Positions 23,790 to 35,121 of a DNA stretch of 64,000 nt are shown piece by piece. A program made the translations under genes and the position numbers. Position 1 is the stretch's first letter, and every line of letters starts with the position of its first letter. The notes beneath the pieces are model-generated. The model made no database searches and had not been told where the DNA came from. It saw only the letters and a list, made by a program, of their open reading frames with translations. This stretch comes from Byssochlamys sp. IMV 00236 (lineage: Eukaryota > Ascomycota > Eurotiomycetes > Eurotiales > Thermoascaceae), in NCBI GenBank assembly GCA_001931875.2, contig MSJH02000837.1, forward strand, positions 62,001 to 126,000, read 5' to 3'.

Positions 23790-26700
23790 CTTCTCCTTAG
23801 TTTAAACTTACTAAATTAGTTAATCTTAATTAACCTAAGAATTTTAAGAAGTTTACTTTTAGTAATAGTTTAATAAAACTATCTGCTATTATATTCTATA
23901 TTCTAATAAACTTAATATTAATCTTATTCTTTTAGTATAAGTTATATATATAATAATATATAATATTAATATATTTTAACCTTTTATAAGTATAAGTATT
24001 TCTAATTAATAATAGTAATATTTAATTATTTTTATAGACTTTAACTAGAGAACTAATAATAAAAGCTTACTTTTCTCTTATTATTAGCTTAAATTTATTT
24101 AGACTAATATAGTATCTATATCCTATATCTTTTAAAAAAAGGGCTAACTATTAGAACTGCTTTATAGCTTAATATATAGCTATATATTTAGCTTCTATAG
24201 TTAAAGTTATAATAGACTTTTATTTTTTATTTAATTAGCTTATTAAACTATTAATTAAAGTAAAAATATTCTTTAAGATTAATATTTAATTAGTCTTATT
24301 TATTATATAATCTAAGTCTAAGTATTTAATAAATTACTAGTCTTAGTTTATATTAAATTTAAGACTAAGATATATAATTAATTATAGGTATTTTATAAGA
24401 GACTTTAATATCTTAAAGTATCTTTTAAATAAATCTAATAAATATTAATTTAATCTGCTTACTATAAATATAATATCTAGTCTTATTAAAATTACTAAAT
24501 AGATTAAGCTATTAATAATTCTTTAATACTCTCTTTAATTTACTCTTTTATCTTAAGGGCTAAATAGTTTTAAAGAGTTATATCTATTTAATAAGATATT
24601 AATTAAATATATCTTTTTTTTATTTATTTTATATTATAATAAAAGTTTTTTAATATAATAAGATTAGTCTATTATTAATATTTAGTCCTTCTTATTTTAA
24701 ATAACTTAAATACTAAAGATTTTTTTACTTCTTTTAAGTCCTTTATCTTATATATTAATTTAAACTCTTATTTAAATTAGTAAATATTCTCTATTTACTT
24801 TATACTAATTAAGATATTATTAATATATATTAAGAATAAGATTTCTTTCTTTAAGTACTATAATAAATACAGATTAATATTAATTTATATAAAACTTATT
24901 TTTTAAAATATTTTTATATAGATTTAATTCTAATTTTTTATAGTTTATTTTAAACTATATAAAGATTAAAGAATTTTTAATATTATTTTTAATAGTATAT
25001 TTATTTTTAGTAAAGATATTATATAAATTTCCTTCTTTAATATTAACTCTATAAAGGTATTATTAATATTTATTATATAATACTTATAATTCTCTATTAT
25101 AATAATAGCTAGAAATACTTATAGTATATTATATTATAAGATAAGAGTAAAGGTATACTTAAAATTAATACTATATTTCTAAATAAACTCTTAAATAATA
25201 AGGTATACTTTAAGCTTTTAAAGGGAATTATCTAGGTTATATTTTATAGCTAATATTTAATAGCTAATTATAATATTAGCTTTTAATAATAGTATAATTA
25301 TTTTAAAAATTTTATTTACTTAAAGTATATTTATTTTAACTTTAAATATATTTTACTATAATTTACTTTAAGTAAAGTTATTAATTATAGTACAATATAA
25401 GTTTAAGATTAAAATATATTCTTTTACTATATATACTATTATTATAGTATTTAATACTTATTTTATATACTTCTCCTAGTCTATATTAATATTTAAAGAT
25501 AAGAGATTTAGTATAAATATTATTTAATATAACTTTTTAATATTTTATTTATTATTTAATAACTTAATCTTTTCTTTCTTATACTTTACTATATAGAGAA
25601 TCTTTATATAAGATATAACTTATTTACTTAGTAGAGATAAGGAGTTTATTTATAAATCCTTATAATTATTTAAATTATTAGAGTAAAAATAGTTAAATAT
25701 TTCTTCTTATTCTATAATTTTATTATAATAAAATATCTTAATTTTTTTTTAATAAAAAATTTCTTTTTCTTTTTAAAAAAAAACTAAAACTTCTTTATAG
25801 CTCTTTTCTTAATTATTAATATTATTTTTTTTTTACTTAAGAGTATATATATATTTAAAATAATAGGCTAGATTATTAATTAATCTCTTAAATTTTTTAT
25901 TAATATTATATTTAGTAATAATCTTTAGAGAATCTTAAGATTTAAGTCTTTTCTTAATTTATTTTTAAAGAACTTAGCTTAATAAGTCTTAATAATCTTT
26001 TTTATATTTAGAGTTTAAACTTTCTATTATTTATTTATTCTCTTAATATATCTTATAAAAATATAGATTTTACCTTAATTTATTAATTTATCTTTTTATA
26101 TATTTTATAATAAAGATTCTAGGTTTATATATAATACTGCCTAATATCTCTATATTTTTAAATAATTAATTAATAGCTTAACTTTAATAAAGGCTTTCTC
26201 TAGAGATATTTAAACCCTATTAACTATTAATCTGTTTAATACTTTATTTTTAATATATATATTAGTTTAAACTATCTCTACTTATAATTTAACTAAAAGG
26301 TTTAAATCTTTAAATATAGCTCTTATTTCTTTCTTAATAGTCTAATATACTTATTCTATAACTTTATTTTATATTAATATATATAGAACTATTAGTTTAT
26401 AATAAGTATTAAACTATTTCTTTTAAGTTTTAAAAAGATTCTTAAGTTTTAATATATTATCTAATTATATACTAAGAATTTAAAGACTTATTATTATCTT
26501 AATTTCCTTTTTCTATTTATTTAAGATAGAGATAATATTAGATTTAGCTCTTATTAAAAATATCTATATTTTTTTTAAAAAATTATTTATAACTATTAAG
26601 AAGTAAATATATTTATTTTTAGACTTTAGTATTTAACTATATATATCTATATAAATAAGTTTAAGAATATTAGTCTTTTTTATATCAATAATACCTCTCT

Positions 26701-28558
26701 TATTCTTAATATTAGCTATAGTATATATTATATACTAGTAGTTTATTATTACTTTAATAGGTTTCTTTAATATAGTTAAGTTATATAAGTTTCTAATCTT
26801 TTTAAATTTAAGATAGCTAATTCTCTTATACTATAGTTAATACTCTTTCTTTTTTTTAATTTTATTTTAAGGGAATAAAGGAATAATTTTATTTTAAGAA
26901 AATCCTTTCTCTTAATTTATAATTATAGTATTAAAGGTATTTTTAATAGATAATAGTATAATAAGTATATATTATAATTTTAATATTTAATCTAAGAAGA
27001 CTCTCTTAATAATATAAATTCTATATTTAATAATACCTTAAATTATAACTTTATTTAATTTATTTAATATAGATATTATTCTTTTATTAAAATATCTATA
27101 TATATTTAATTACTAGTAGAATATCTTAGTTAATAAGAGATTTACCCTAAGATTTAATATAAGTAATATATTTTTTAAGTCTAGTATCTTTCTATTCTTA
27201 TCTTTTAAAATAGCTATTTCTATATATTTTAAATGCAGGATTCCTTTACTTATATAAATATACCTTTATTAAATCTAAATTAATAATCTTTTAAAGTAAT
27301 AGTTTTTATTAATTATATATAAACTAGTATTATTATCTATATATTATTAAGATAAATTCTTATTAGTAATATCTTTTAAAAGATAAGTAATTTTATATAA
27401 GACTTAGTTATTAAAAGTAACTGAAGTTAAGGATTTTAATTAAGATTAGCTCTTTTTAAAGTCTAAGATTTCTTCTACCTTATATATTTTATATTTTATA
27501 TTTCTTATTTTTTAATCTTTTACTCTTTAGAGATTAAATCTTCTTATAAAGTTTAATAATTAAGTCTATTATCTTTTTATTTTAAATAATAGAATTATTA
27601 AATATTTATTTAAGAGATTTCTTTCTCTATTTTTAATTATTTTTTATACTTTTTTAAGTAATAAATAGAAATAAGCAGTTTTTAATATAATAATCTTTCT
27701 TATAAATATAATATTTAATTAAAGTTTATTTATTTTTAATAAAGAATGCAGTAATTAGCTTTATTTAAAATTAAGCTTTTACCTTCTCTAAGATATTTAG
27801 GATTTTATCTATATCTAGATTTATTTATATATTAATTATTATTTTAGTAATAGTATACTCTTTAAATAAAGCTAAGAGTAATTATTAAATCCTAGTTTTA
27901 AGTTTAGCTAAAGAAAATATATTTTTATTATATGCTTTAATTTTCTTCCTTATTAAGTTTAATTATCCTTAAGTATTTAAAATTATCTGTTTAAGGGTTA
28001 TTTAAAATTATATATATTATTAAATTAGCTAATATTTCTAGGTAAAAAGAGATTATTTATATTTTATTTATAGTCTCTTCTATAGATTCTTTATATTAAA
28101 TAAATTTATAAAATTCTTCTAGTTATTATCTAAAAAATATTTAATAATCTAATATTATATAATTATATTAGTCTTTTTAAATATCTTCTTATCCTAGCTT
28201 TTTTTTCTTTTTTAAATAATTTAATAGTATTCTAGTAATTCTTATTAAAAAGCTATTTTTTTATATATAAGAACTATATCTTATAGTTTTCCCTTAAAAG
28301 AGTAAAAACTAGTTTCTTTCTCTTATTATTCTTATCTTTTATTAAGAATATAATAATAGTAAATTAATTCTCTAACCTTTAATAAGATTTAACTTCTATT
28401 AGATTTAGTATTTAATATAATATTAAAGCAGTGTTATTATAAGTTCTCTTATATAAGAATAGCTTATTATTATTAGTTTAAACTTAAATATTTAAGATAG
28501 AATAGTTTTTATTATATAGCTATTTTTCCTAAATTATTATAAACTTAAGCTTATAACT

Positions 28559-28831
28559 AGTTAAAAAAAATAGATTTAAATAGAATTCTTTAGATTAATC
28601 TAATAGCTTAAAGGGCTAATAATACTTAGAAAAAAAGAGTATTAGCATATATAATAGATATAAAGTATATGTTTATATTCTTAGTTAGAGTAATAGATTT
28701 TATATAGAGCTTAAGAAGTAGTTTCTTTAAGCTACCTAATTTTATTAAAATAAAATTATTCCTAAAGATTTTCTTAAAATAAAATCTTTATTATACTAGA
28801 ACTTACTAGTTTTAACTGCTATTTCGTAATA
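28559..28831 (-). repeat. 5' LTR (273 bp) of the Copia element
   Basis: Pairs with 23517-23789 and is followed by the TAATA target duplication. Confidence 0.85.
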
Positions 28832-28836
28832 TAATA

Positions 28837-29250
28837 TATATTTCTTTATTTATACTATAGACCTTAAGTAAGTAAATTCTTCTTAAGTTTATTTAAGCTT
28901 ATAATAGCTACTACTAATTAAATAATATTTAAATTTATTAAATTATTTATTAAAGGGTTTATATATCTCTTTATCTTTAAGTAAATTATTACTAGGCTTT
29001 ATTCTTATTATATAAAGTAAATAATTACTTAATTTAATATTATTAGTTTATTTTAATACTATATTATTTTTAATCTAACTATTATATTTTAATATATATA
29101 TTTACTTAAATATCTTATAATAAGTTATTATTATAGCTAAATTTAAATTATTATTTTTTTTAATAAAAGTAATTTTATATTAATTAAAATAATAGTATTT
29201 AAGCTATTTAATAATATTAGCTATTTATTTCCTTTATTTTATAATATATA
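28837..29250. other. RIP-degraded sequence, no gene
   Basis: AT-rich, with stops in all frames. Nothing recognisable was found between the Copia element and the MITE. Confidence 0.5.
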
Positions 29251-29258
29251 TATTTACT

Positions 29259-29778
29259 CGGGATGTAGCTCAGCCCAGCCGGGGACGAGCTCAGCCCACC
29301 CTAAAAGCTCATACCACCCAAGTATTTGGGATCTCGGCGCACCCCAAGAAACTTTGATTTTTCCTAGCCTATTTAGGCATAGTAGAAATATATAAAAAAT
29401 ATTATAAAATAATTTATATTTTAGTCTACATTATATATTAAAATTAAGATTTTAGGATTTTAATTGGGTACGCTAGGGCAAGAGTTAGTAAATTACACAT
29501 AGAAATTCGAAAATTACAAATCTTTCTTGGTTTTTTAATTCTTAAAAATCGATTTTTAGATATTTAATTTTTCTTTTTTTATATATATAAGATATAGGTT
29601 ATAACCTATATAAATATTTAATTTCGAGTGAAATATCTTTAGGTTTCGACTTTTAATAAATTTTTGAAGTTTTTAGTTTAAAAGCTCGGCCTACTTAAAA
29701 AATGGTAAAAATACTCGGGTGGGCTGAGCTTCTAGGGTGGGCTGAGCTCGCCCCCGGCTGGGCCGAGGTGTAGGCCCA
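29259..29778. mobile_element. Inverted-repeat MITE (hAT-like), largely not RIP-mutated
   Basis: Two arms of about 67 bp in inverted orientation (29259-29325 and 29711-29778) share GCCCAGCCGGGG, CGAGCTCAGCCCACCCTA and AAGCTCA blocks. The 520-bp unit is flanked by a perfect 8-bp duplication, TATTTACT (29251-29258 and 29779-29786). An 8-bp duplication is typical of hAT transposons. There is no coding capacity. The arms are GC-rich and the interior keeps CpA and TpG words (for example ACACATAG, TTGGGTACG), unlike everything around it. It therefore inserted after most of the RIP occurred. Confidence 0.8.
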
Positions 29779-29786
29779 TATTTACT

Positions 29787-30477
29787 ATATATATACTTAT
29801 TATACCTATATTTACTTTATTATTTTTAGATTTAATTATTTTAATTAGCTATAATATTTAGAAGATATAGCTAAAGCTAATCTCTAGAATAATTTATATA
29901 TCTCTAGGCTTAATAGTATTATCTATATTAGCTCTTATATTTATTATAGCTATAGTTATAATTAAAATTATAATTATTATTTTATAATTATTATTTCTTT
30001 AAGTATTTTATATTAAATAAGTTAAAGTTATAGATTAAAATATAATCCTTAAATAAATTAAGAATATAAGAATTTTTATTATATCTCTTATAATTAGTTA
30101 ATAAAGTATAGCCTTAAGCTATTATTCTTTTATAAATTTATTACTTAAGTAATTTTAATATAATATATTATTAAATATAAAATTATTTATAAAAAATTAT
30201 ATACTCTTTTTATTTAAGTAAATATATTTTTTATTTATATATTTTATAAGATTATAAAATTAGCTATTTAATAAAGCTAAGCTCTATTATATAAATAAGC
30301 GAGTTAATTAATTAAGCTAATTAGTTTCCTTAATAAAGAAAGTTACTTACTTAATTACTTAAATTATATAATATCTTAATATTATAATATAAATAAGAAT
30401 AATCTTAATTTATTCTTACTTACCTTAAGATTCTTATAAAATAAAATAATAAATTTAATAAGATTAATAGTTTTATA
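29787..30477. other. RIP-degraded sequence, no gene
   Basis: AT-rich block without readable protein motifs. It ends at the assembly gap. Confidence 0.5.
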
Positions 30478-30497
30478 NNNNNNNNNNNNNNNNNNNN
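30478..30497. other. Assembly gap (20 N)
   Basis: Twenty N bases interrupt the AT-rich island. The same word, GTTTTATA, lies directly on both sides. This suggests a scaffolder joined contigs at a low-complexity repeat. The real distance is unknown and may even be zero. Confidence 0.95.
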
Positions 30498-31276
30498 GTT
30501 TTATAATTAAATTAATTCTAGTATAATAATTATATATAATAAAATATAATAATTTAATAAGCTAATTTAATAGTAATAAATAAAAGAGTAATATTAAGTA
30601 TTTTAAATATAGTATTAATTATAATTCTAGTTATTAATATTAAGCTAAATAGCTTAACTTATTTAAGAAATAACTATATCTTTAAATAACTTAATATAAG
30701 ATAATTCTAGTAAAATATTAATAAAAAAATAAAAAAACTAATAAAAAAATAATAAAATTAATAAAACTTAATAAAATATAATATACTTATAATATAGCTA
30801 ATAAGAGCTTTAATTATAATACTTATATAAATAATAGATTAATTAGAAGAATTTTTAAAGCTTAATTAATAGAATTTAAATAAAAATTTAATAAGATCTT
30901 AATAAAGATATAGTAAAGAAATATTAATAGTATTAATTATAATAATTAATCTAGCTAACTTAATAGTAGAACAGTATATAATAAAGAGCCTTATAATAAT
31001 CTTAAAATATAGGAAAGTAATAGTTTAATAGTTTTAATAGTAGAGATACCTGAATTAAATAGCGACATACTACTATATAATATAAAAGATTACAGCTTAA
31101 GATGATAAAGATAATGCTATTCCTCTCTATGGAGGGGAAGGCTAATATACTAGGCTAAGTACACATGATGTCCCGGCCCCGGCCTGCCCAGGGCGTGGCC
31201 GTACCTGCCTGCTGCTAGTTCCGTAACACTGATCTTATCTATCCACCTAGACCTTACAATATCCACATGTAAAGAC
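30498..31276. other. Right edge of the AT-rich island and transition to euchromatin
   Basis: RIP-like composition continues to about 31060. Normal G+C returns after that. No gene is supported; 31061-31276 is the 3' flank of the minus-strand pseudogene. Confidence 0.6.
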
Positions 31277-32283
31277 TCAAGCAGGGAGGTCTCGGATAAT
31301 CCCAGCCTTCTTCTGTGCGATATAAAGACGGGCATTGCCAGGTGCTGTAGCAAAGAACAAACGATTGCGCATTGCTGCACCTGAGAGGCGCGCGACTCCC
31401 GGAGTATCTGGCTTTACAACAGCTGTCTCGCGAAACCAGGGAGTAAGTTCCACAAATGCAGAAGTAAGAATTTGCATGTCAACAAATATAAGAGGCTCAG
31501 GTGTCTAACCACTTGCAGTCGTTATAGATGCGGTCGTTATAAATGCGGTACCTTGTATAACTCCGGCATATAGTGTTAGATTAAAGTTGAGTACTGCAAG
31601 GTCTGAAGTGAAGACTGTGAGAACATTGCTTCCGGTGTCATTACAGACTAAGAAAGGCCGTGTCAAGCGTGGGTCGCCGCCGTACTGCGGAGGTAACCTA
31701 ATCCGTGCATGAACCTAAGTTTTATTACTTTATAATCTCAAACATTTAATATAGACTTGGCATACTTAGTGCATATTGAAGGTCGGATTATAAGCAAACG
31801 ATTCTGAGACAGATTGGACCATTTGTTGAGGCTAGTTATAAGGAAAAGCCAGAAAGCGGCATACAGTTGGCCCTGGACTATAATATCATAGATTTATGCA
31901 TTTACCTGAGGTCTACACTGCTGCGTGAATTGATGGTACATATTCTAAAGACATCACAAATGTAAGTTACTGTAATATATATTCAGTACGGTGATTGAAA
32001 AACATACCTCGCACCACTTGATCTCACCCGGAGCCACTGACTCGTCCTCCCAGGGGTTCTTCTCAACCCTTTTACCATTGACGAGGTAAACTGGGGCATC
32101 TCCGAGTTGGCGTGGCCCAAGTTCACCACTCTCATAAAGCTTGATGAGAGCTTCCACATTCACGCGCTGTACTTGACCCCACTCAGTTTGAAGAGAATCT
32201 TTTAGTTGTTGAATTCTTTCTGCAGGTTGGAGAATGAATGGTATAGGACAGGCTGGGCTGAACACCGGCTGAGAATCAGCCAT
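31277..32283 (-). pseudogene. Probable pseudogene with a retropepsin-like DTGS domain
   Basis: Exons on the minus strand: 32283-32008, 31944-31906 and 31714-31277. The introns (63 and 191 nt) both have GT-AG ends and keep frame, joining MADSQPVFSPACPIPF...GEIKWCE to NMYHQFTQQCRPQ and then VHARIRLPPQYGGDPRL. Exon 3 holds RPFLVCNDTGSNVLTVF (DTGS at 31639-31628), the active-site pattern of aspartic proteases. It ends with ELTPWFRETAVVKPDTPG and FFATAPGNARLYIAQKKAG. The exon-3 frame is continuous except for one TAG at 31507-31505, which makes it a pseudogene of about 250 codons. Alternatively, an in-frame 66-nt intron 31561-31496 (weak GTTATA donor) would remove the stop. It lies about 200 bp from the RIP island, so the stop may be a C-to-T leak mutation. 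Confidence 0.6.
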
Positions 32284-32306
32284 GTTGAAAGGCGGACCTT
32301 TAAGGG

Positions 32307-32388
32307 ATTCAGAAGAGCAATAAGTGGGATGAAGTGCGAATGATTTGAGGGTAATTCAGAAGAGCGATAAGTGGGATGAAGTGCAAAT
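32307..32388. repeat. Tandem duplication with a 47-bp period
   Basis: The word ATTCAGAAGAGC, followed by ATAAGTGGGATGAAGTGC with single G/A differences, occurs at 32307 and again at 32354. It lies in the short space between the start of the DTGS gene and the 3' end of the RNase III gene, both on the minus strand, so it is in the former's 5' leader or promoter. Confidence 0.85.
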
Positions 32389-32461
32389 CATATGACGGCG
32401 GAGTCACGTCTTTTGATAGCGTATTATAGCGCTAAACCAGTAACAGCAAAGCTAACCGCAT

Positions 32462-33650
32462 CTAGTAATCCACATGTCCTGAAGCCTTTGCTTCCGAATT
32501 ATTATGTGCTCTTTTTGCAGCAGCAATCTCATCTATCAGCGGTTTGTTTAGTAGAGCTTCACGCGCAGCATTGTCTCCAGCAATGGCCTTATTGAGGCCT
32601 TGGCCTGAACCCAAGTGCTGGTTCTCCCAACCCCAGCCTGTGAGATACACACCGACATAGAATGTCTGCATGCCTCCTAAGAGCTGAACAGGCGGCCGTT
32701 CATCGACATATTTGAGTTTGATACCTTTGCCCATTATTTTCTTCGCAAGAAGCTCCTTCGACTGAAGAGTCGGCTTCGTGTCAAGGAAACAATCAAGTTT
32801 GGGGGACCATAGCTGGGATAACCAATTCTCTACTTCTTCGTAGCCACTGGTGGGATTAGACGATATGACGGCAGCAACGTAGGCCTCAAAGATGTCCCCC
32901 TTCGTCTTTGTCCAACGTTTAGGCTGTTTTATATTCTCCTCTGGCACCGCTGCCCTGCGGTCGAAACCGTATAATGTCGCGAATTCTGCGAGCGTTTCGT
33001 TCTTCACCAGGAGTTCTCTCAGCTGTGATATTCGCCCCGAGGGCAGATTCTGAAATCGGTTCCAAATGAGCTTGGTAGCCATGAGCTCCAGGTACGCATC
33101 GCCGAGTATTTCTAGCCTGTCATAATTCAAGGTGCTAGTATCTCCTTCATGGCCCTTCACAACTCCTGGATGCCTAAATGCCGCTTGTTCCAATGCCGGG
33201 TCTCTTACAAGAGGCAAAACCGGCAGATGTGTCGCCTTGTCCTCTGGCGACGTCCTTGGTGCCTTTTCTGTCACTTGAGAGGATTTACCAGCATGGCAGT
33301 GGTATGTGCTTGTGGCCTGTGCCAATCTTCGTTCGATCTGGGACGCTGTTTTCAGTAGATCGCGACCAACTCCTCCGAGTTGATCCTGGACGGGCCCGAC
33401 ACCTTTAATCACCTCGGCGACGAGATTTTGCAGCTCGACCAACAGAGACTGGATTTTATTGGTGTCAGGTAGCGCACTTGCGCTTGTGGCTCCGCGCTCA
33501 ATCTTAACGGGGCGGTCATGATTCTAAATATCTCGAATGTAAGTCTGAAGTTGGAAAAAATGAGGTATTCATTATTACCTTTGACTGCTTCTCCGGTGGA
33601 CCAGCATTCAGACATTGGCTGAGAGCATCGGCTTTCCTTTTGTGTCCCAT
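32462..33650 (-). CDS. Ribonuclease III (Rnt1/Pac1 type)
   Basis: Two exons, 33650-33579 and 33523-32462, give 377 residues. The 55-nt intron ends in TTTAG. The start MGHKRKADALSQCLNAGPPE was chosen because it is the only upstream frame that splices in phase into NHDRPVKIERGA. The RNase III signature NYDRLEILGDAYLE and the second motif KTKGDIFEAYVAAV are present, so the Glu/Asp metal ligands equivalent to E. coli E41, D45, D114 and E117 are kept; the E38 position is Asp. A C-terminal double-stranded RNA-binding domain follows (KELLAKKIMG...GQGLNKAIAGDNAAREAL). There is one RNase III domain and no helicase or PAZ, so it is not Dicer. Known Rnt1/Pac1 enzymes process pre-rRNA, snRNA and snoRNA in the nucleus. 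It is divergent from mS33. Confidence 0.88.
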
Positions 33651-33958
33651 CTGTGAGCAGAATTTCGTCGCTGTCAGTCCGAGAGACTAATGCTGAATGC
33701 AAGAAAAAATAAGAATTCCAGTGTAGATAGCAGCCATATAGCTTTCTGTCACATAAAAAGATCGCCAGCGATTTTGGAGAACTATGGTTAAAGCATCAGT
33801 TTCATTATTTTCTGCGCAGTTGTAGGAGGATGAGACCCGCAGGAAATGATATAGTAGATCACGTGCACGACCGCCGCGCTATTGCGGATGCTTTTCACGA
33901 CTCGATCTCTCCGCGGAACTCGGATCAATCATCCATTGCGACCTTTGTCTCCTACAAG
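33651..33958. promoter_or_regulatory. Bidirectional promoter of RNase III and mS33
   Basis: The two start codons are 308 bp apart and point away from each other. A CACGTG E-box lies at 33860-33865, the core recognised by bHLH factors such as Cbf1-type proteins. The use of this site is inference. Confidence 0.5.
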
Positions 33959-34452
33959 ATGGCGGCACCACAGTCACGCCTGCTTGAGTTACTCAAGGTG
34001 AGATATTATTTCGCTCGTGGTCATGATATGTTGCTAACTGCCCCTTCTTAACAGAGTCAGTGCCGCATCTTCTCTCTGAACTACAATCCTCAACGCTTGC
34101 GGCTGGGAAATAAGATCTTGCGACAGCGATTGCGAGGACCGGCGCTTGCGGCATGGTACCCTAGAAAGACCGTGTCATTCCGTGATCTCCAAGAGACGTA
34201 CAAACCTCTTGGTTTGACCACCTTCGATGAAGCGGAGGATGACCGAGAAGAAGCGATCCAGATGTATGTACTCGAATAACCTCAGGGCGAGAAGTCTACC
34301 TGTCACTAACATCCAACCCAGTGCCAAATTAAGAGGAAAGGGACGACCGAAGAAGAAGCGAACTGCCGCAGGTACGATCCTTTATAAACGACAGCACATG
34401 TCGACGACGCTAACAGCTTCCAGAATCGAGAACGGCAAAGAAGAAGAAATAA
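33959..34452 (+). CDS. RSM27: Mitochondrial small ribosomal subunit protein mS33 (Rsm27 family)
   Basis: Four exons, 33959-33997, 34055-34263, 34322-34371 and 34424-34452, give 108 residues. All splice sites are GT-AG and in phase. The protein begins MAAPQSRLLELLK, continues SQCRIFSLNYNPQRLRLGNK with ILRQRLRGPALAAWY, and ends in a lysine-rich tail, IAKLRGKGRPKKKRTAA then ESRTAKKKK. Length, the NP..R.GNKIL..RL.GP core and the basic tail match yeast Rsm27/mS33, a component of the mitochondrial 37S subunit. The exons are small; the last coding exon is 29 nt. It is divergent from RNase III and convergent with SF3B2. Confidence 0.88.
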
Positions 34453-35121
34453 GCCATACGTCTTTGAGTGCACGGGACACAGGAGAAGGATGCATTGCTG
34501 ACGTAGATTGCGCGGTGTCTAGAAAACATCGCGTACTCGCCTGCGGCTGGCCGCATTCATTCAAACTTTCTCCGGAGGAGTTTTGGGCTCTTTCTTACCA
34601 TGCGTGCTTTCCTTCCCATGTAATATTAGCTTCCACCGAAACTATCCGAATGAAATACCAGGAAAATAGAGTATGTGACAATGGCTTGTCTGGAAACCAA
34701 CAGTCACGATATATGATGCGTCTCTTGAAAGATCCAGTTCCACTCTTTGCCGAATTTATAAGTATAAGCCAGCAGACAGCAATGAGCCGTCTACTAGCCA
34801 CTTTCAGCTATCCTTTCAAATATCTGTTCTATCTAATCCTGGTCTGTTATCTACCAGTGCCCCTAGTGATCTTTGCTCTATAAAAAGCGGGAAGGGGGGA
34901 CAATGTTCCGCCTATAATGTATCGAAATGGTATATAACACCGAAGATAAGAGTCGTTGCCACTGTGCAATCTAACAAGGATAGTACTAGAAGAGTATTAA
35001 GGATGCTTTGTAAACTACTATGCCAGTACTAGTACACAACACGGATTACTAGTAACAGAGAAACCATGTCATTATTTAATGTGACCTATTATTGTGACTT
35101 ATGACGATGGTTCATAGCTGC
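34453..35121. other. Convergent intergenic region
   Basis: Contains the 3' ends of mS33 and SF3B2. A long open frame runs from mS33 introns into this region, but it is a read-through artefact. No further gene seen. Confidence 0.6.

Larger units (their letters stand above)
23517..28831 (-). mobile_element. Ty1/Copia retrotransposon on the minus strand, RIP-degraded
   Basis: Direct repeats of 273 bp at 23517-23789 and 28559-28831 bound a 5.3 kb element, with a TAATA target duplication at 23512-23516 and 28832-28836. On the minus strand, reading through stops, the integrase core relic KLIYIDIYSQILKS lies near 26625-26665. A reverse-transcriptase box LIYINNILI (former YVDD; YINN at 24816-24827) follows, and then an RNase H relic SIITLTIEAKYIAIYQAIKQ near 24150-24230. 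The order integrase-RT-RNase H defines Copia. The left copy is therefore the 3' LTR. No open frame remains. Confidence 0.85.
2243..31060. other. RIP-mutated AT-rich heterochromatin-like island
   Basis: About 28.8 kb in which A and T dominate and open frames vanish on both strands. CpA and TpG are almost absent over long runs (for example 2401-2700), whereas CpT/ApG persist. Decayed pol genes can be read if in-frame TAA/TAG codons are taken as former Gln or Trp codons. This is the known signature of repeat-induced point mutation. The left edge falls within about 60 bp (2243-2300); the right edge is near 31060, where normal composition returns. The island is a stack of retrotransposons. Such blocks are usually methylated, silent chromatin; that is inference here. 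Confidence 0.85.

Noticed and set aside
32462..33650. Dicer-like protein
   Set aside because: Only a single RNase III domain and one dsRBD are present; there is no helicase, PAZ or second RNase III domain.
34227..34883. 218-codon frame downstream of mS33
   Set aside because: It starts in mS33 exon 2 in the wrong frame and reads through its introns; the correct splicing ends mS33 at 34452.
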